A DNA stretch of 64,000 nt. Origin: Dysgonomonas gadei ATCC BAA-286. Lineage in GTDB: Bacteria; Bacteroidota; Bacteroidia; Bacteroidales; Dysgonomonadaceae. The stretch spans positions 6,011-70,010 of the forward strand of contig NZ_GL891979.1 of assembly GCF_000213555.1 (NCBI RefSeq), read 5' to 3'. Shown in pieces: positions 1 through 7,551 of this stretch. The position numbers and the translations under genes are program-made. Under the pieces are notes generated by a model, which did not search any database, was not told the DNA's origin, and saw only the letters and a program-made list of their open reading frames with translations. How positions within the stretch are numbered: position 1 is the stretch's first letter; every line of letters begins with the position of its first letter.

Positions 1-181
1 GCCAGGAGCATCGCCGGGTAGCTAAGTCCGGATTGGATAAGTGCTGAAAGCATCTAAGTACGAAGCCGACTTCAAGATAAGATATCCATTAAGGGTGGTT
101 GTAGACTACGACCTAGATAGGCTACAGGTGTAAAGGCAGCAATGTCATAGCCGAGTAGTACTAATTGCCCGGACGCTTTCA
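1..181 (+). rRNA. 23S ribosomal RNA, 3' end (partial)
   Basis: The last ~180 nt of 23S rRNA. The conserved run around 25-70 (GGATAAGTGCTGAAAGCATC followed by AAG, then ACGAAGCC) and the terminal GTACTAAT at 157-164 match the 3' domain of bacterial 23S rRNA. The rest of the gene lies left of the window. The 3' end is estimated by analogy with E. coli, where about 20 nt follow GTACTAAT. The 5S gene follows on the same strand, as in a normal rRNA operon. Confidence 0.95.
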
Positions 182-361
182 ATGGTGCCAGTAGACTCAC
201 CGTAGAAAACTGGCACCGAACAACAAACCAGAGGTTTGCTATATTAGGAATATAAGTTAACGATACTCGCTCTTTTACATCAGTCAATATAGTTGACAGT
301 TGAAAGTTGACAGTTACATATAAAACATTGTCCACTATCAACTATCCACTATAAAAAGCAT
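182..361 (+). other. 23S-5S internal transcribed spacer with a 9-bp hairpin
   Basis: Spacer between 23S and 5S. It begins with a perfect hairpin, GGTGCCAGT (184-192) pairing with ACTGGCACC (209-217), possibly a processing signal. Around 292-345 there is low-complexity sequence made of AGTTGACAGTT-like direct repeats and their complement (CTATCAACTATCCACTAT). No tRNA is visible. Confidence 0.7.
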
Positions 362-472
<111 letters not shown>

Positions 473-480
473 AGAAGAGA

Positions 481-515
481 AGTCCTTCACTAGTGTAGTG
501 AGGGACTTTTTTTGT
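481..515 (+). terminator. rRNA operon intrinsic terminator
   Basis: AGTCCTTCAC pairs with GTGAGGGACT (10 bp, one G-U) around a short loop and is followed directly by a run of seven T. Its place just after 5S marks the end of the rRNA operon. Confidence 0.9.
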
Positions 516-630
516 TTGGGTATGGACAGTGATAATGATCTCTTTGAAAAATAGATAATCTTCATAGAAATAAGTAATTATGTAGAAAAAATAGTTAGCT
601 TTATACCTTCATTCTGATTTTATAATTCTT

Positions 631-1740
631 ATGAAAATCGTCTATATTGTTCATGATTATACAAACTCGGCGGGCATAGAGAGAGTTGTTTCTCTAAAAT
701 CGAATTACTTTGTTAATATAGGTTATGATGTGCATATTGTAAGTTGTTGCCATGAAGAAAAAGAGCCTTTTTTTGAATTTGATTCCAGGATCAAATTCTA
801 TAATTTAGCACTACCCTCAATTAGAGTAAAATACAAAAAACTTTTTGTTGATAGATTATCACTTTACCTGAAAGATGTAAAACCTGATATTGCGATTTCC
901 ACAGGAATGCGCGTAATGAATTATTTGTATGAGGTAAATGATGGCAGTAAAAAGATATTGGAGACTCATTTTTCAAAATATAGACGAAAATTTAAATTGG
1001 CAAAGCTTGAAAATAGTAAATTAGGGCGAATATTGTTAAATGCTTACTATTTTAAGTTCAACAAAATAGTAAGAAGATATGATAAGTTTGTTGTTTTAAC
1101 GAACGAAGATAAAAAGTCGTGGCTTATAGCTAATATTCCGAATATAGAGGTTATCCCGAACCCATTGACTTTTATTCCAGAGAAATCTTCGGATTTGAAA
1201 ACCAAAAGAATTATCGCTGTCGGACGATATACTTATCAAAAAGGATTTGATCAAATATTTGATATATGGCATAAGATTGAATCTCTATATCCAGATTGGA
1301 TTCTGACTCTGTATGGAACAGGAGCGAAAGGTGCAAAACTTAAGTCAAAAATACAAAGTTTGAATTTGGGGGGGCGTGTAGAATTACGACCACCGGTAAA
1401 GGATATTTCAAAAGAGTTTCTTCATAGTTCAATTTTTGCATTACCATCTCGTTATGAAGGCTTACCTATGGTATTACTAGAGGCCATGGTATGTGGAGTA
1501 CCTGCTGTATGCTTTGCCTGTAAATGTGGACCACGTGATGTAATAATTGACGGAGAAGATGGATTTTATGTTGAAATGGGTGACGAAAAAAAATTTAAAG
1601 AAAGACTGACTTTGTTGATGGATGATGTAGTTATAAGACAAAAAATGGGAAAACAGGCTCGTGAAAATATAATGTTTTTAAAAGAAGAGAATGTAATGCC
1701 TAAATGGATATCTCTTTTTGAAGGGCTTTTCGTTCCATGA
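631..1740 (+). CDS. Glycosyltransferase family 4 (GT-B)
   Basis: A 369-residue retaining GT-B glycosyltransferase, expected to act at the cytoplasmic face on a lipid-linked glycan or lipid acceptor. The N-terminal Rossmann domain begins MKIVYIVHDYTNSAGIERVV, where GIERV is the GT4 acceptor-side glycine loop. The C-terminal donor domain starts near residue 190 (IIAVGRYTYQKGFDQ), and the EX7E motif is in SRYEGLPMVLLEAM near 273-286. Length is normal. Acceptor and sugar cannot be told from sequence. It stands alone after the rRNA operon and shares its strand with the GT2 gene 220 bp downstream, but the gap and a separate -7 box argue against a tight operon. It is more AT-rich than the housekeeping genes nearby, which fits laterally variable surface-glycan genes. 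Confidence 0.88.
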   Translation: MKIVYIVHDYTNSAGIERVVSLKSNYFVNIGYDVHIVSCCHEEKEPFFEFDSRIKFYNLALPSIRVKYKKLFVDRLSLYLKDVKPDIAISTGMRVMNYLYEVNDGSKKILETHFSKYRRKFKLAKLENSKLGRILLNAYYFKFNKIVRRYDKFVVLTNEDKKSWLIANIPNIEVIPNPLTFIPEKSSDLKTKRIIAVGRYTYQKGFDQIFDIWHKIESLYPDWILTLYGTGAKGAKLKSKIQSLNLGGRVELRPPVKDISKEFLHSSIFALPSRYEGLPMVLLEAMVCGVPAVCFACKCGPRDVIIDGEDGFYVEMGDEKKFKERLTLLMDDVVIRQKMGKQARENIMFLKEENVMPKWISLFEGLFVP

Positions 1741-1932
1741 TATTGATTGGAACTATGCTTGTTATCTGAATCATATGATTGTCATATTCATTTTAACTTG
1801 AGTACTTAGATATCGAAGTAATATATATCTTTGATTGTTCGTAACTATTAGCAGGTGAGGTTTTCAAAGTTTTAAATGAACAGTTAGATTGTTGTGTGAG
1901 ATATCTGAGTGATATATTGAAAAAAAACACAC

Positions 1933-1940
1933 TATCTTTG
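1933..1940 (+). promoter_or_regulatory. Bacteroidota -7 box (TATCTTTG)
   Basis: TATCTTTG matches the TAnnTTTG -7 element of Bacteroidota primary-sigma promoters and lies 22 bp upstream of the GT2 start at 1962. A TTG occurs at 1917-1919, but the 13-nt spacing is shorter than usual, so the -33 half is uncertain. Confidence 0.55.
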
Positions 1941-1961
1941 TGGATTCATAAATAAAAAGAT

Positions 1962-2720
1962 ATGCCAAAGATTTCTATTATAACACCTACTTACAATTCA
2001 GAAAATACAATACATGGAACAATTGAAGCCTTACTCAGGCAAACATTTTCTGATTTCGAATACATCATTGTTGATGGTGTCTCCAAAGACAATACAGTGG
2101 AGAAAATAAAAAGCTATATACCTGCTTTTGAGCAGAAAGGGGTAAGTGTGCGAATATTGAGCGAGCCGGATAAAGGTGTTTACGATGCAATGAATAAGGG
2201 GATTGCTCTGGCGCAAGGAGAGCTTGTGGGGATTACAAATTCTGATGACTGGTACGAAGATAATGCTTTGGAAGTAATGTGGGATAAGTTTACTGATGGA
2301 GAAGTAAATCGATCTAACTGCATGATATATGGTATTGAACGGGTTTGGAAAGATGATAAGATATTTAATGTACAACGACGTGGTGCTGCTTTCATCTCTG
2401 AGAGCGTATTGCCGCATTCAACTTTCTTCGTGTCAAAGGCTGTCTATGATAAATTCAGAGCTTTCGATTTATCTGTAAAAGTATTGGCTGATTATGATTT
2501 TATTTGCAGATGCGCAAGCCAAGGTGTGAGTCTGGAAGAAGTGGATGTTGTAATATCTAATTTTAGATTAGGCGGTATATCCTCTTCATACTTTGATTTT
2601 TATTCCGATTATTATGAGATAAAGCATAAATATGGATTTATTGATAATAAGAAATATAAAGAATTAAAGTTTGTTCTGAAGGTGAAAAAGCTTATTAATA
2701 AGGTGGCAAAGAGGTGGTAA
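1962..2720 (+). CDS. Glycosyltransferase family 2 (GT-A)
   Basis: A 252-residue inverting GT-A glycosyltransferase. It begins PKISIITPTYNSENTIHGTI and has the nucleotide-binding Asp in IIVDGVSKDNT (about 38-48). The GVYDAMNKGI segment is followed by the metal-binding NSDDWY near 93-98. This architecture resembles WcaE/colanic-acid-type transferases that use UDP- or GDP-sugars. There is no membrane segment; the short C-terminus is basic. It is preceded by its own -7 box. The substrate is unknown; a surface polysaccharide role is inferred from the preceding GT4 gene. Confidence 0.87.
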   Translation: MPKISIITPTYNSENTIHGTIEALLRQTFSDFEYIIVDGVSKDNTVEKIKSYIPAFEQKGVSVRILSEPDKGVYDAMNKGIALAQGELVGITNSDDWYEDNALEVMWDKFTDGEVNRSNCMIYGIERVWKDDKIFNVQRRGAAFISESVLPHSTFFVSKAVYDKFRAFDLSVKVLADYDFICRCASQGVSLEEVDVVISNFRLGGISSSYFDFYSDYYEIKHKYGFIDNKKYKELKFVLKVKKLINKVAKRW

Positions 2721-2750
2721 TTATAATTTAATGTAGCAGATATAACAAAT

Positions 2751-2779
2751 GAGGGTATTGCAATTGATGCAATACCCTC
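2751..2779. terminator. Bidirectional terminator hairpin between convergent genes
   Basis: GAGGGTATTGCA (2751-2762) and TGCAATACCCTC (2768-2779) form a perfect 12-bp stem with a 5-nt loop. It lies between the ends of the plus-strand GT2 gene and the minus-strand CotH gene, so it can serve both. T-runs on either side are weak. Confidence 0.75.
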
Positions 2780-2798
2780 ATTTAATATAGGTTGGAGT

Positions 2799-4340
2799 TT
2801 ATTTCAATGTCTGATCCATCCAGTTTATTCTTCTGGTAAGCCAATCTTTCAAATAATTGACTTCTCCTTGATAACTACCTGTTACAAAAGGATTCGGCCA
2901 TACAGCTTTATCTAATATCGGCCATCGCTTAAAGTTTTTATACTGGGATACTTTCATCCTGTCAGCTAATTCGTCGATAAATGGATACAGATTGCTGAGC
3001 TTGTCACTTCGCAACTCGATCCACCGGTCTGTCACCATTTTATCAAATTCTGCATGCTTAAAGAATTCTTGATACCAGGCAGCTTTAATCCGTGCATACC
3101 AGCCGGTTGTAATTTCGCAGCCTTCGTAGTTTACATTTCCAAAAGCGATATCGTAATCCCATACAGGGCCAAAGTATAACTTATCATTATCCCTGTCTTT
3201 ATACACAAAAGTACTTAGGCGAAGATTACTATCCACATTTTTTGATAATTCACTTAGTAGAAGATAATCAATGAAGGATTTCATATCCAGGTATTTTGGT
3301 AGTTCGGAAACAGTGTTGATCCCATCTTTCCCGTAGATAATATTTTCTATGTTTTGAATATACTCACGGATATATTCCTTTTGAATAGCGGGGATGTCCT
3401 CTGGTCTGTTTACACAAAACACCATTTTTGCTTCTTCGGTTTCGAACCACACAGGTTCTCCTTTTCGCTCGTCTATTTCCAGCAGGTATCCACCTGAGAT
3501 ATTTGTATCAGATGGCCCCATTTCGGCGATATTCACCCTGTCCTTATCTATTCTTATATGTTCTCCGATCATATAATTACCAATGAAGTCACCGTTGAGA
3601 ACGACATCTACATATTCCATACGTGGGGTATAGGCAAATCCCATACGACGGCTGATTTCAAAAGCGAGCTCATTTCTCATCAAGGTTTTATCAGAATAAT
3701 TCGCTAATAAAACCCAATGTTTGTTTTTGGGCATGCCTAGTATTTCGCTGGACTTGCTTAATTTAAGACGGTATGGTTTCTTTTCCATTCCCCATGTACT
3801 GTTTCCCCGGCCTCTTATCTCGGTGGTAGCTTCGAGTAATTTTTCAACGATTTCACCTTTTTCATTCCGGGATTCAATAGTAATAGTGGCGTTTATATAA
3901 TCTTCCTTTGATGTAATTGGCTTTCCATTCTCTGTGGTGATCGTCAAAAGAGGGTAATGGTGTCCTTCCGGATCGGGAATTACAGGAGGTGCAGCCTCCT
4001 GATTAATTTTTACAGTTTCAGACCTTTCTGCGGTTTTTACTGATAAAGATATTGAACGCACGGTCTCAATTGTATTCTCAGATGCTTTTACCGAGATGTT
4101 CATATTCCCTTTTCCACTTAAGGGGCTGATGGTTATCCAATCATTTTCTTCTACGATTATTTTCCATTCAGTGTTAGATTTTATCGAAAAAGTCTGTGTC
4201 TCGCCTTCTGCGCTGAATGACAATTCATTCTTAGACAGACTTAAATATTTGATATCTTCCTTGTTGTCATTCTTATCAGAACAACTGATTATGGAAAGCA
4301 AAAATATGAAGAACGTAAAGAGCAAAATTTTGTTTTTCAT
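2799..4340 (-). CDS. BACON domain, CotH-kinase-like lipoprotein
   Basis: A 513-residue secreted lipoprotein. The signal peptide ends in the lipobox LLSIISC (Cys about 20), followed by acidic DKNDNKED, which in Bacteroidota often directs surface exposure. Residues ~33-115 form a BACON domain (LSLSKNELSFSAEGETQTF, NDWITISPLSGKGN). The rest is a CotH-type protein-kinase-like domain with the characteristic RGRGNSTWGMEKKPYRLKL near 173-191, a YVDVVLNGDFIGNYMI segment and GPVWDYDIAFGN near 392. CotH of Bacillus phosphorylates spore-coat proteins; Bacteroidota homologues are mostly uncharacterised surface proteins. The gene is monocistronic, with a convergent terminator behind it. The family is clear; the target is unknown. 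Confidence 0.88.
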   Translation of the reverse strand: MKNKILLFTFFIFLLSIISCSDKNDNKEDIKYLSLSKNELSFSAEGETQTFSIKSNTEWKIIVEENDWITISPLSGKGNMNISVKASENTIETVRSISLSVKTAERSETVKINQEAAPPVIPDPEGHHYPLLTITTENGKPITSKEDYINATITIESRNEKGEIVEKLLEATTEIRGRGNSTWGMEKKPYRLKLSKSSEILGMPKNKHWVLLANYSDKTLMRNELAFEISRRMGFAYTPRMEYVDVVLNGDFIGNYMIGEHIRIDKDRVNIAEMGPSDTNISGGYLLEIDERKGEPVWFETEEAKMVFCVNRPEDIPAIQKEYIREYIQNIENIIYGKDGINTVSELPKYLDMKSFIDYLLLSELSKNVDSNLRLSTFVYKDRDNDKLYFGPVWDYDIAFGNVNYEGCEITTGWYARIKAAWYQEFFKHAEFDKMVTDRWIELRSDKLSNLYPFIDELADRMKVSQYKNFKRWPILDKAVWPNPFVTGSYQGEVNYLKDWLTRRINWMDQTLK

Positions 4341-4468
4341 GAAGATTGATATATTAGGTGCATTTATCTTTTACAAAGAAAATAAGAAAATTGGATAATC
4401 AAAGATTTCCTTTTGTTTTATTGATATTTTATCTTCTATTTTGAGTGATAAAAGGGTTATCTATTTAC

Positions 4469-4499
4469 TTGTTTTTCCCGATAAAAATTCGTATATTTG
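4469..4499 (+). promoter_or_regulatory. gyrB promoter (TTG-N20-TATATTTG)
   Basis: TTG at 4469-4471, exactly 20 nt, then TATATTTG at 4492-4499. This is a textbook Bacteroidota primary-sigma promoter. It lies 61 bp upstream of the gyrB ATG, leaving a short untranslated leader. Confidence 0.8.
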
Positions 4500-4560
4500 T
4501 TAGATTTTTGAACGCAAAACATTAGGTGATTATTCACCTTAAAAATAGCAAGAAATAAAT

Positions 4561-6516
4561 ATGACAGAGAAACAAAAAATGGCAGGCGAGTCTTACTCGG
4601 CGCAGAATATTCAGGTGCTTGAGGGTCTGGAGGCTGTAAGGAAAAGACCTGCGATGTACATTGGTGATATCAGCGAAAAAGGTTTGCATCATCTAGTGTA
4701 CGAAGTTGTTGATAACTCTATTGACGAGGCCCTGGCTGGTTATTGTGACGATATAAAAGTTACTATTCACGAAGATAATTCTATTTCTGTAAAGGATAAT
4801 GGACGTGGTATCCCGGTGGATATCATGGAGAAAGAGAAGAAATCGGCTCTGGAAGTTGTATTGACCGTATTGCATGCCGGAGGTAAATTTGACAAGGGAA
4901 CTTACAAAGTGTCGGGTGGACTGCATGGGGTAGGGGTGTCATGTGTGAATGCTCTTTCTACACACCTGCGTGCTGAGATCCATAAGCAGGGCAATATATA
5001 CGTACAAGAGTATTCTTGTGGCAAACCATTAACTGCGGTAGAAAAAATAGGTGAAACAAAGGATAATGGTACAACCATCACTTTCAAACCGGATGATACG
5101 ATATTCACAGTTACCGAATATAAATATGATACACTGGCGTCGCGTCTTCGCGAGCTTGCTTTCCTGAATGCGGGAGTTCGTCTTTCGTTGACCGATCTTC
5201 GCCAGAAGAAAGAAGACGGGACTTTCCGTACCGATATATTCTATTCTGAAAGAGGATTAGAGGAATTTGTGCGCTATATAGATGCTTCAAAAGAGGCCTT
5301 GATTGATGATGTTATACACATTGTGACAGAGAAGCAAGGCGTTCCTGTAGAAGTAGCGATGACTTATAATACTTCTTATAATGAAAATGTCTATTCTTAT
5401 GTAAATAACATTCATACTATCGAAGGCGGTACTCACCTTACAGGTTTTCGTCGTGCATTGTCGCGTACTTTGAAGAAGTATGCCGATGATATGAAGATGT
5501 TGGAAAAAGTCAAGATAGAAATCAGTGGAGACGACTTCCGTGAAGGTCTTACTGCTGTAGTTTCTATCAAAGTGGCAGAGCCGCAATTTGAAGGACAGAC
5601 CAAAACAAAACTTGGGAACAATGAAGTTATCGGAGCTGTAGATCAGGCTGTAGGTGAAGCTTTAGGGCATTTTCTTGAAGAACATCCGAAAGAAGCTAAG
5701 ATCATAGTTGAAAAAGTTATACTTGCCGCTACGGCTCGTGCTGCTGCACGTAAAGCCCGTGAAATGGTACAACGTAAATCTCCGCTTACAGGAGGAGGGC
5801 TTCCGGGTAAGTTGGCAGACTGTTCCAGTAAAGATGCTTCCAATTGCGAGATATTCCTTGTCGAAGGGGATTCTGCGGGTGGAACTGCAAAGCAAGGTCG
5901 TGACCGTGCATTTCAGGCTATCCTGCCTTTACGGGGTAAGATATTGAATGTAGAGAAAGCGATGCCTCACAAAGTATTGGAGAGTGACGAGATAAAGAAT
6001 ATATACACTGCTCTTGGAGTTTCTATCGGTACTGATGAAGATTCGAAGGAGTTGAATCTGGAAAAATTGCGTTATCATAAAGTAGTGATAATGACCGATG
6101 CGGACGTGGACGGTAGTCATATTGCTACATTGATTCTTACATTCTTCTTCCGTCATATGAAAGCTTTGCTAGAGAAAGGTTATGTGTATATTGCTACTCC
6201 ACCGCTTTACTTATGTAAGAAAGGGAAAGTGGAAGAATACTGCTGGGACGACAGGCAACGCCGTGCCTTTATCGATAAATATGGTGATGGTGACGAGAAC
6301 TCAATTCATACACAACGTTATAAAGGTCTTGGAGAGATGAATGCTATCCAGCTTTGGGATACAACAATGAACCCTGAACACCGTACCTTACGTCAGGTGA
6401 CAATTGAGAATGCAGCCGAAGCTGATCATATTTTCTCCATGCTAATGGGTGAAGATGTTGCCCCTCGCCGTGAGTTTATAGAAGAAAATGCCACTTATGC
6501 CAAGATTGACGCCTAA
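4561..6516 (+). CDS. gyrB: DNA gyrase subunit B
   Basis: A 651-residue ATPase subunit of DNA gyrase, which with GyrA introduces negative supercoils. The GHKL ATPase domain shows EVVDNSIDEAL (about 48-58), DNGRGIP (80s) and the ATP-lid glycines GGLHGVG (about 119). The transducer domain follows. The Toprim domain carries EGDSAGGTA near 435 and DADVDGSHI near 513, the metal-binding acidic residues. The C-terminal signature QRYKGLGEMN is near 585. Length is typical of Bacteroidota GyrB without the large E. coli insertion. ParE is the alternative; the N-terminus and overall fit favour GyrB. The first ATG is used and sits 61 bp after a strong promoter; a second Met at residue 7 is possible. Confidence 0.95.
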   Translation: MTEKQKMAGESYSAQNIQVLEGLEAVRKRPAMYIGDISEKGLHHLVYEVVDNSIDEALAGYCDDIKVTIHEDNSISVKDNGRGIPVDIMEKEKKSALEVVLTVLHAGGKFDKGTYKVSGGLHGVGVSCVNALSTHLRAEIHKQGNIYVQEYSCGKPLTAVEKIGETKDNGTTITFKPDDTIFTVTEYKYDTLASRLRELAFLNAGVRLSLTDLRQKKEDGTFRTDIFYSERGLEEFVRYIDASKEALIDDVIHIVTEKQGVPVEVAMTYNTSYNENVYSYVNNIHTIEGGTHLTGFRRALSRTLKKYADDMKMLEKVKIEISGDDFREGLTAVVSIKVAEPQFEGQTKTKLGNNEVIGAVDQAVGEALGHFLEEHPKEAKIIVEKVILAATARAAARKAREMVQRKSPLTGGGLPGKLADCSSKDASNCEIFLVEGDSAGGTAKQGRDRAFQAILPLRGKILNVEKAMPHKVLESDEIKNIYTALGVSIGTDEDSKELNLEKLRYHKVVIMTDADVDGSHIATLILTFFFRHMKALLEKGYVYIATPPLYLCKKGKVEEYCWDDRQRRAFIDKYGDGDENSIHTQRYKGLGEMNAIQLWDTTMNPEHRTLRQVTIENAAEADHIFSMLMGEDVAPRREFIEENATYAKIDA

Positions 6517-6537
6517 GGGATTTTGACGATAAGAATG

Positions 6538-6562
6538 AGCCGCAGTAATGCGGCTTTTTTTT
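6538..6562 (+). terminator. gyrB intrinsic terminator
   Basis: AGCCGC (6538-6543) pairs with GCGGCT (6550-6555) over a 6-nt loop, followed by eight T. It begins 22 bp after the gyrB stop codon. Confidence 0.9.
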
Positions 6563-6630
6563 GTAATAGCCTTAATCAGATAATATTTAGGGCAAACGCA
6601 CGAAATCGAGGATTTTAGCCATTGATTTCA

Positions 6631-6676
6631 TTTACATTTATTGACTGTATATAGTTAAAACCTGACACATCTGACA
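6631..6676 (+). repeat. 46-nt internal direct repeat, copy 1
   Basis: This block matches 6936-6981 at 42 of 46 positions. It ends in AACCTGACACATCTGACA, the complement of the GTCAGGTTT-type tandem unit seen elsewhere in the window. A shorter relative (ATATAGTTAAAAAGTAACA) occurs at 6722-6740 with the GTTAC-type ending instead. Confidence 0.8.
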
Positions 6677-6788
6677 TTTTTTGGACTATTTCCGCACTGT
6701 CATTTTTACATCCATTAATCATATATAGTTAAAAAGTAACATAGAAAACAATTAATAATTAAGAATGAATAATGCCAATCACCCTGCT

Positions 6789-6868
6789 GGCGCGGACTTC
6801 CAGTCCGTATCTTGTTGACAGGGCGAAAATGTTTGTTACGCAACATGCAGACGGGACGTCTGCGCGCC
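6789..6868. repeat. GC-rich nested hairpin cluster inside the 889-bp element
   Basis: Three nested or adjacent perfect stems are visible. GGCGCG (6789-6794) pairs with CGCGCC (6863-6868) as an outer helix. CGGACT (6793-6798) pairs with AGTCCG (6802-6807). GCAGACG (6847-6853) pairs with CGTCTGC (6857-6863). The local GC content is far above the flanking AT-rich DNA. Confidence 0.7.
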
Positions 6869-6935
6869 GATGTGCCAATGTCGCGAAGCGACGAACTCAC
6901 TACCCACTACTTAAAACTCATCACTTATCATTTTA

Positions 6936-6981
6936 TTTACGTTTATTAACTGTATTTAGTTAAAACCTGACACTTCTGACA
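6936..6981 (+). repeat. 46-nt internal direct repeat, copy 2
   Basis: Second copy of the 6631-6676 block, four substitutions apart and in the same orientation, 305 bp downstream within the same element. Confidence 0.8.
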
Positions 6982-7124
6982 GAATTTACAGTAAACAGTT
7001 AGCAGTAAACAGTAAATAACCCGTAACTGCTAAAAAGGTAACACTTGTAACACTCTGTACAATTAGTAGTAAACTATAACCAACTTTGTCGATGCTGAGT
7101 GAAGCGAAGCATCCCGTAAATAAA

Positions 7125-7258
7125 AAGACTCTGTGCTACTCCGTTTACTCTGTGGTTAAAAATAAAAGGTAACAAAGGTTACACTTTTTTAGCTATTAGC
7201 TGATAGCTGTTAGCCAATAGCTTATGTACAAAACTTGACAAATCTGACTTTTTACACA
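7125..7258. repeat. Modular intergenic repeat, inverted relative to 28060-28245
   Basis: The reverse complement of this stretch matches two segments of the amtB-rsmI intergenic region. One carries GTAACCTTTGTTACC followed by ACCACGGAGTA and GGAGTAGCAC. The other runs from TGTGTAAAA through GTCAG-TTT units to AGCTATCAGCTAATAGCTAA and GTTACC. The two modules occur in a different order in the two places, so this is not a simple duplication. Confidence 0.75.
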
Positions 7259-7516
7259 TTTTTTTATTATCACTTTCAACTTTCAACTAAAAAAACATTT
7301 GCTAATATGCTAACTTACAAACAACGTCCACCGAAGTGAAGACGAGGTAAATTTGCTAATTAATTATTTCAAAGAACTCCCTTTTCTTGTAAACTACTAT
7401 ACTATCTACTAGTACACTTAAAAATAGCATAGATAAACTTTCTGCATAAAAACACATATTTCGTGCGTTTACCCTTGATAATATTAAAATGACTTTAAGG
7501 ATATCATATCATTTCT

Positions 7517-7524
7517 TATCTTTG
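7517..7524 (+). promoter_or_regulatory. -7 box (TATCTTTG) for the glutaminyl cyclase gene
   Basis: TATCTTTG followed by C, 28 bp upstream of the chosen ATG at 7552. It lies inside the upstream extension of the reading frame. This supports the later start codon, because transcription would begin after the ATG at 7489. No clear TTG is seen at -33. Confidence 0.6.
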
Positions 7525-7551
7525 CACCTGTATATTTTAACTGTAAATAAA

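Larger units (their letters stand above)
6588..7476. mobile_element. 889-bp non-coding element with terminal inverted repeats and 9-bp target duplication
   Basis: AGGGCAAACGCACGAAAT at 6589-6606 is matched in inverted orientation by ATTTCGTGCGTTTACCCT at 7458-7475 (17 of 18). The repeat GATAATATT flanks these ends directly, at 6579-6587 and 7477-7485, one base outside each. This is the layout of a transposed element with a 9-bp target-site duplication. No credible gene lies inside; the longest frame (63 codons) is not protein-like. The interior holds a duplicated 46-nt block, a GC-rich hairpin cluster and several modular repeat units. A 9-bp duplication is known for IS4-, IS1- and Tn10-type transposases, but the family here is not identified. 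The element fills almost all of the gyrB to glutaminyl-cyclase gap. Confidence 0.7.

Noticed and set aside
72..341. Open frame of 89 codons on the minus strand
   Set aside because: It lies across the 3' end of 23S rRNA and the spacer; the sequence is explained by the rRNA.
1741..1932. Possible tRNA or small RNA between the two glycosyltransferases
   Set aside because: No cloverleaf or strong hairpin could be formed; only a -7 box is supported.
6715..6963. Two overlapping frames of about 60 codons inside the 889-bp element
   Set aside because: Composition is not protein-like and the frames cross hairpins and repeats; there is no start context.
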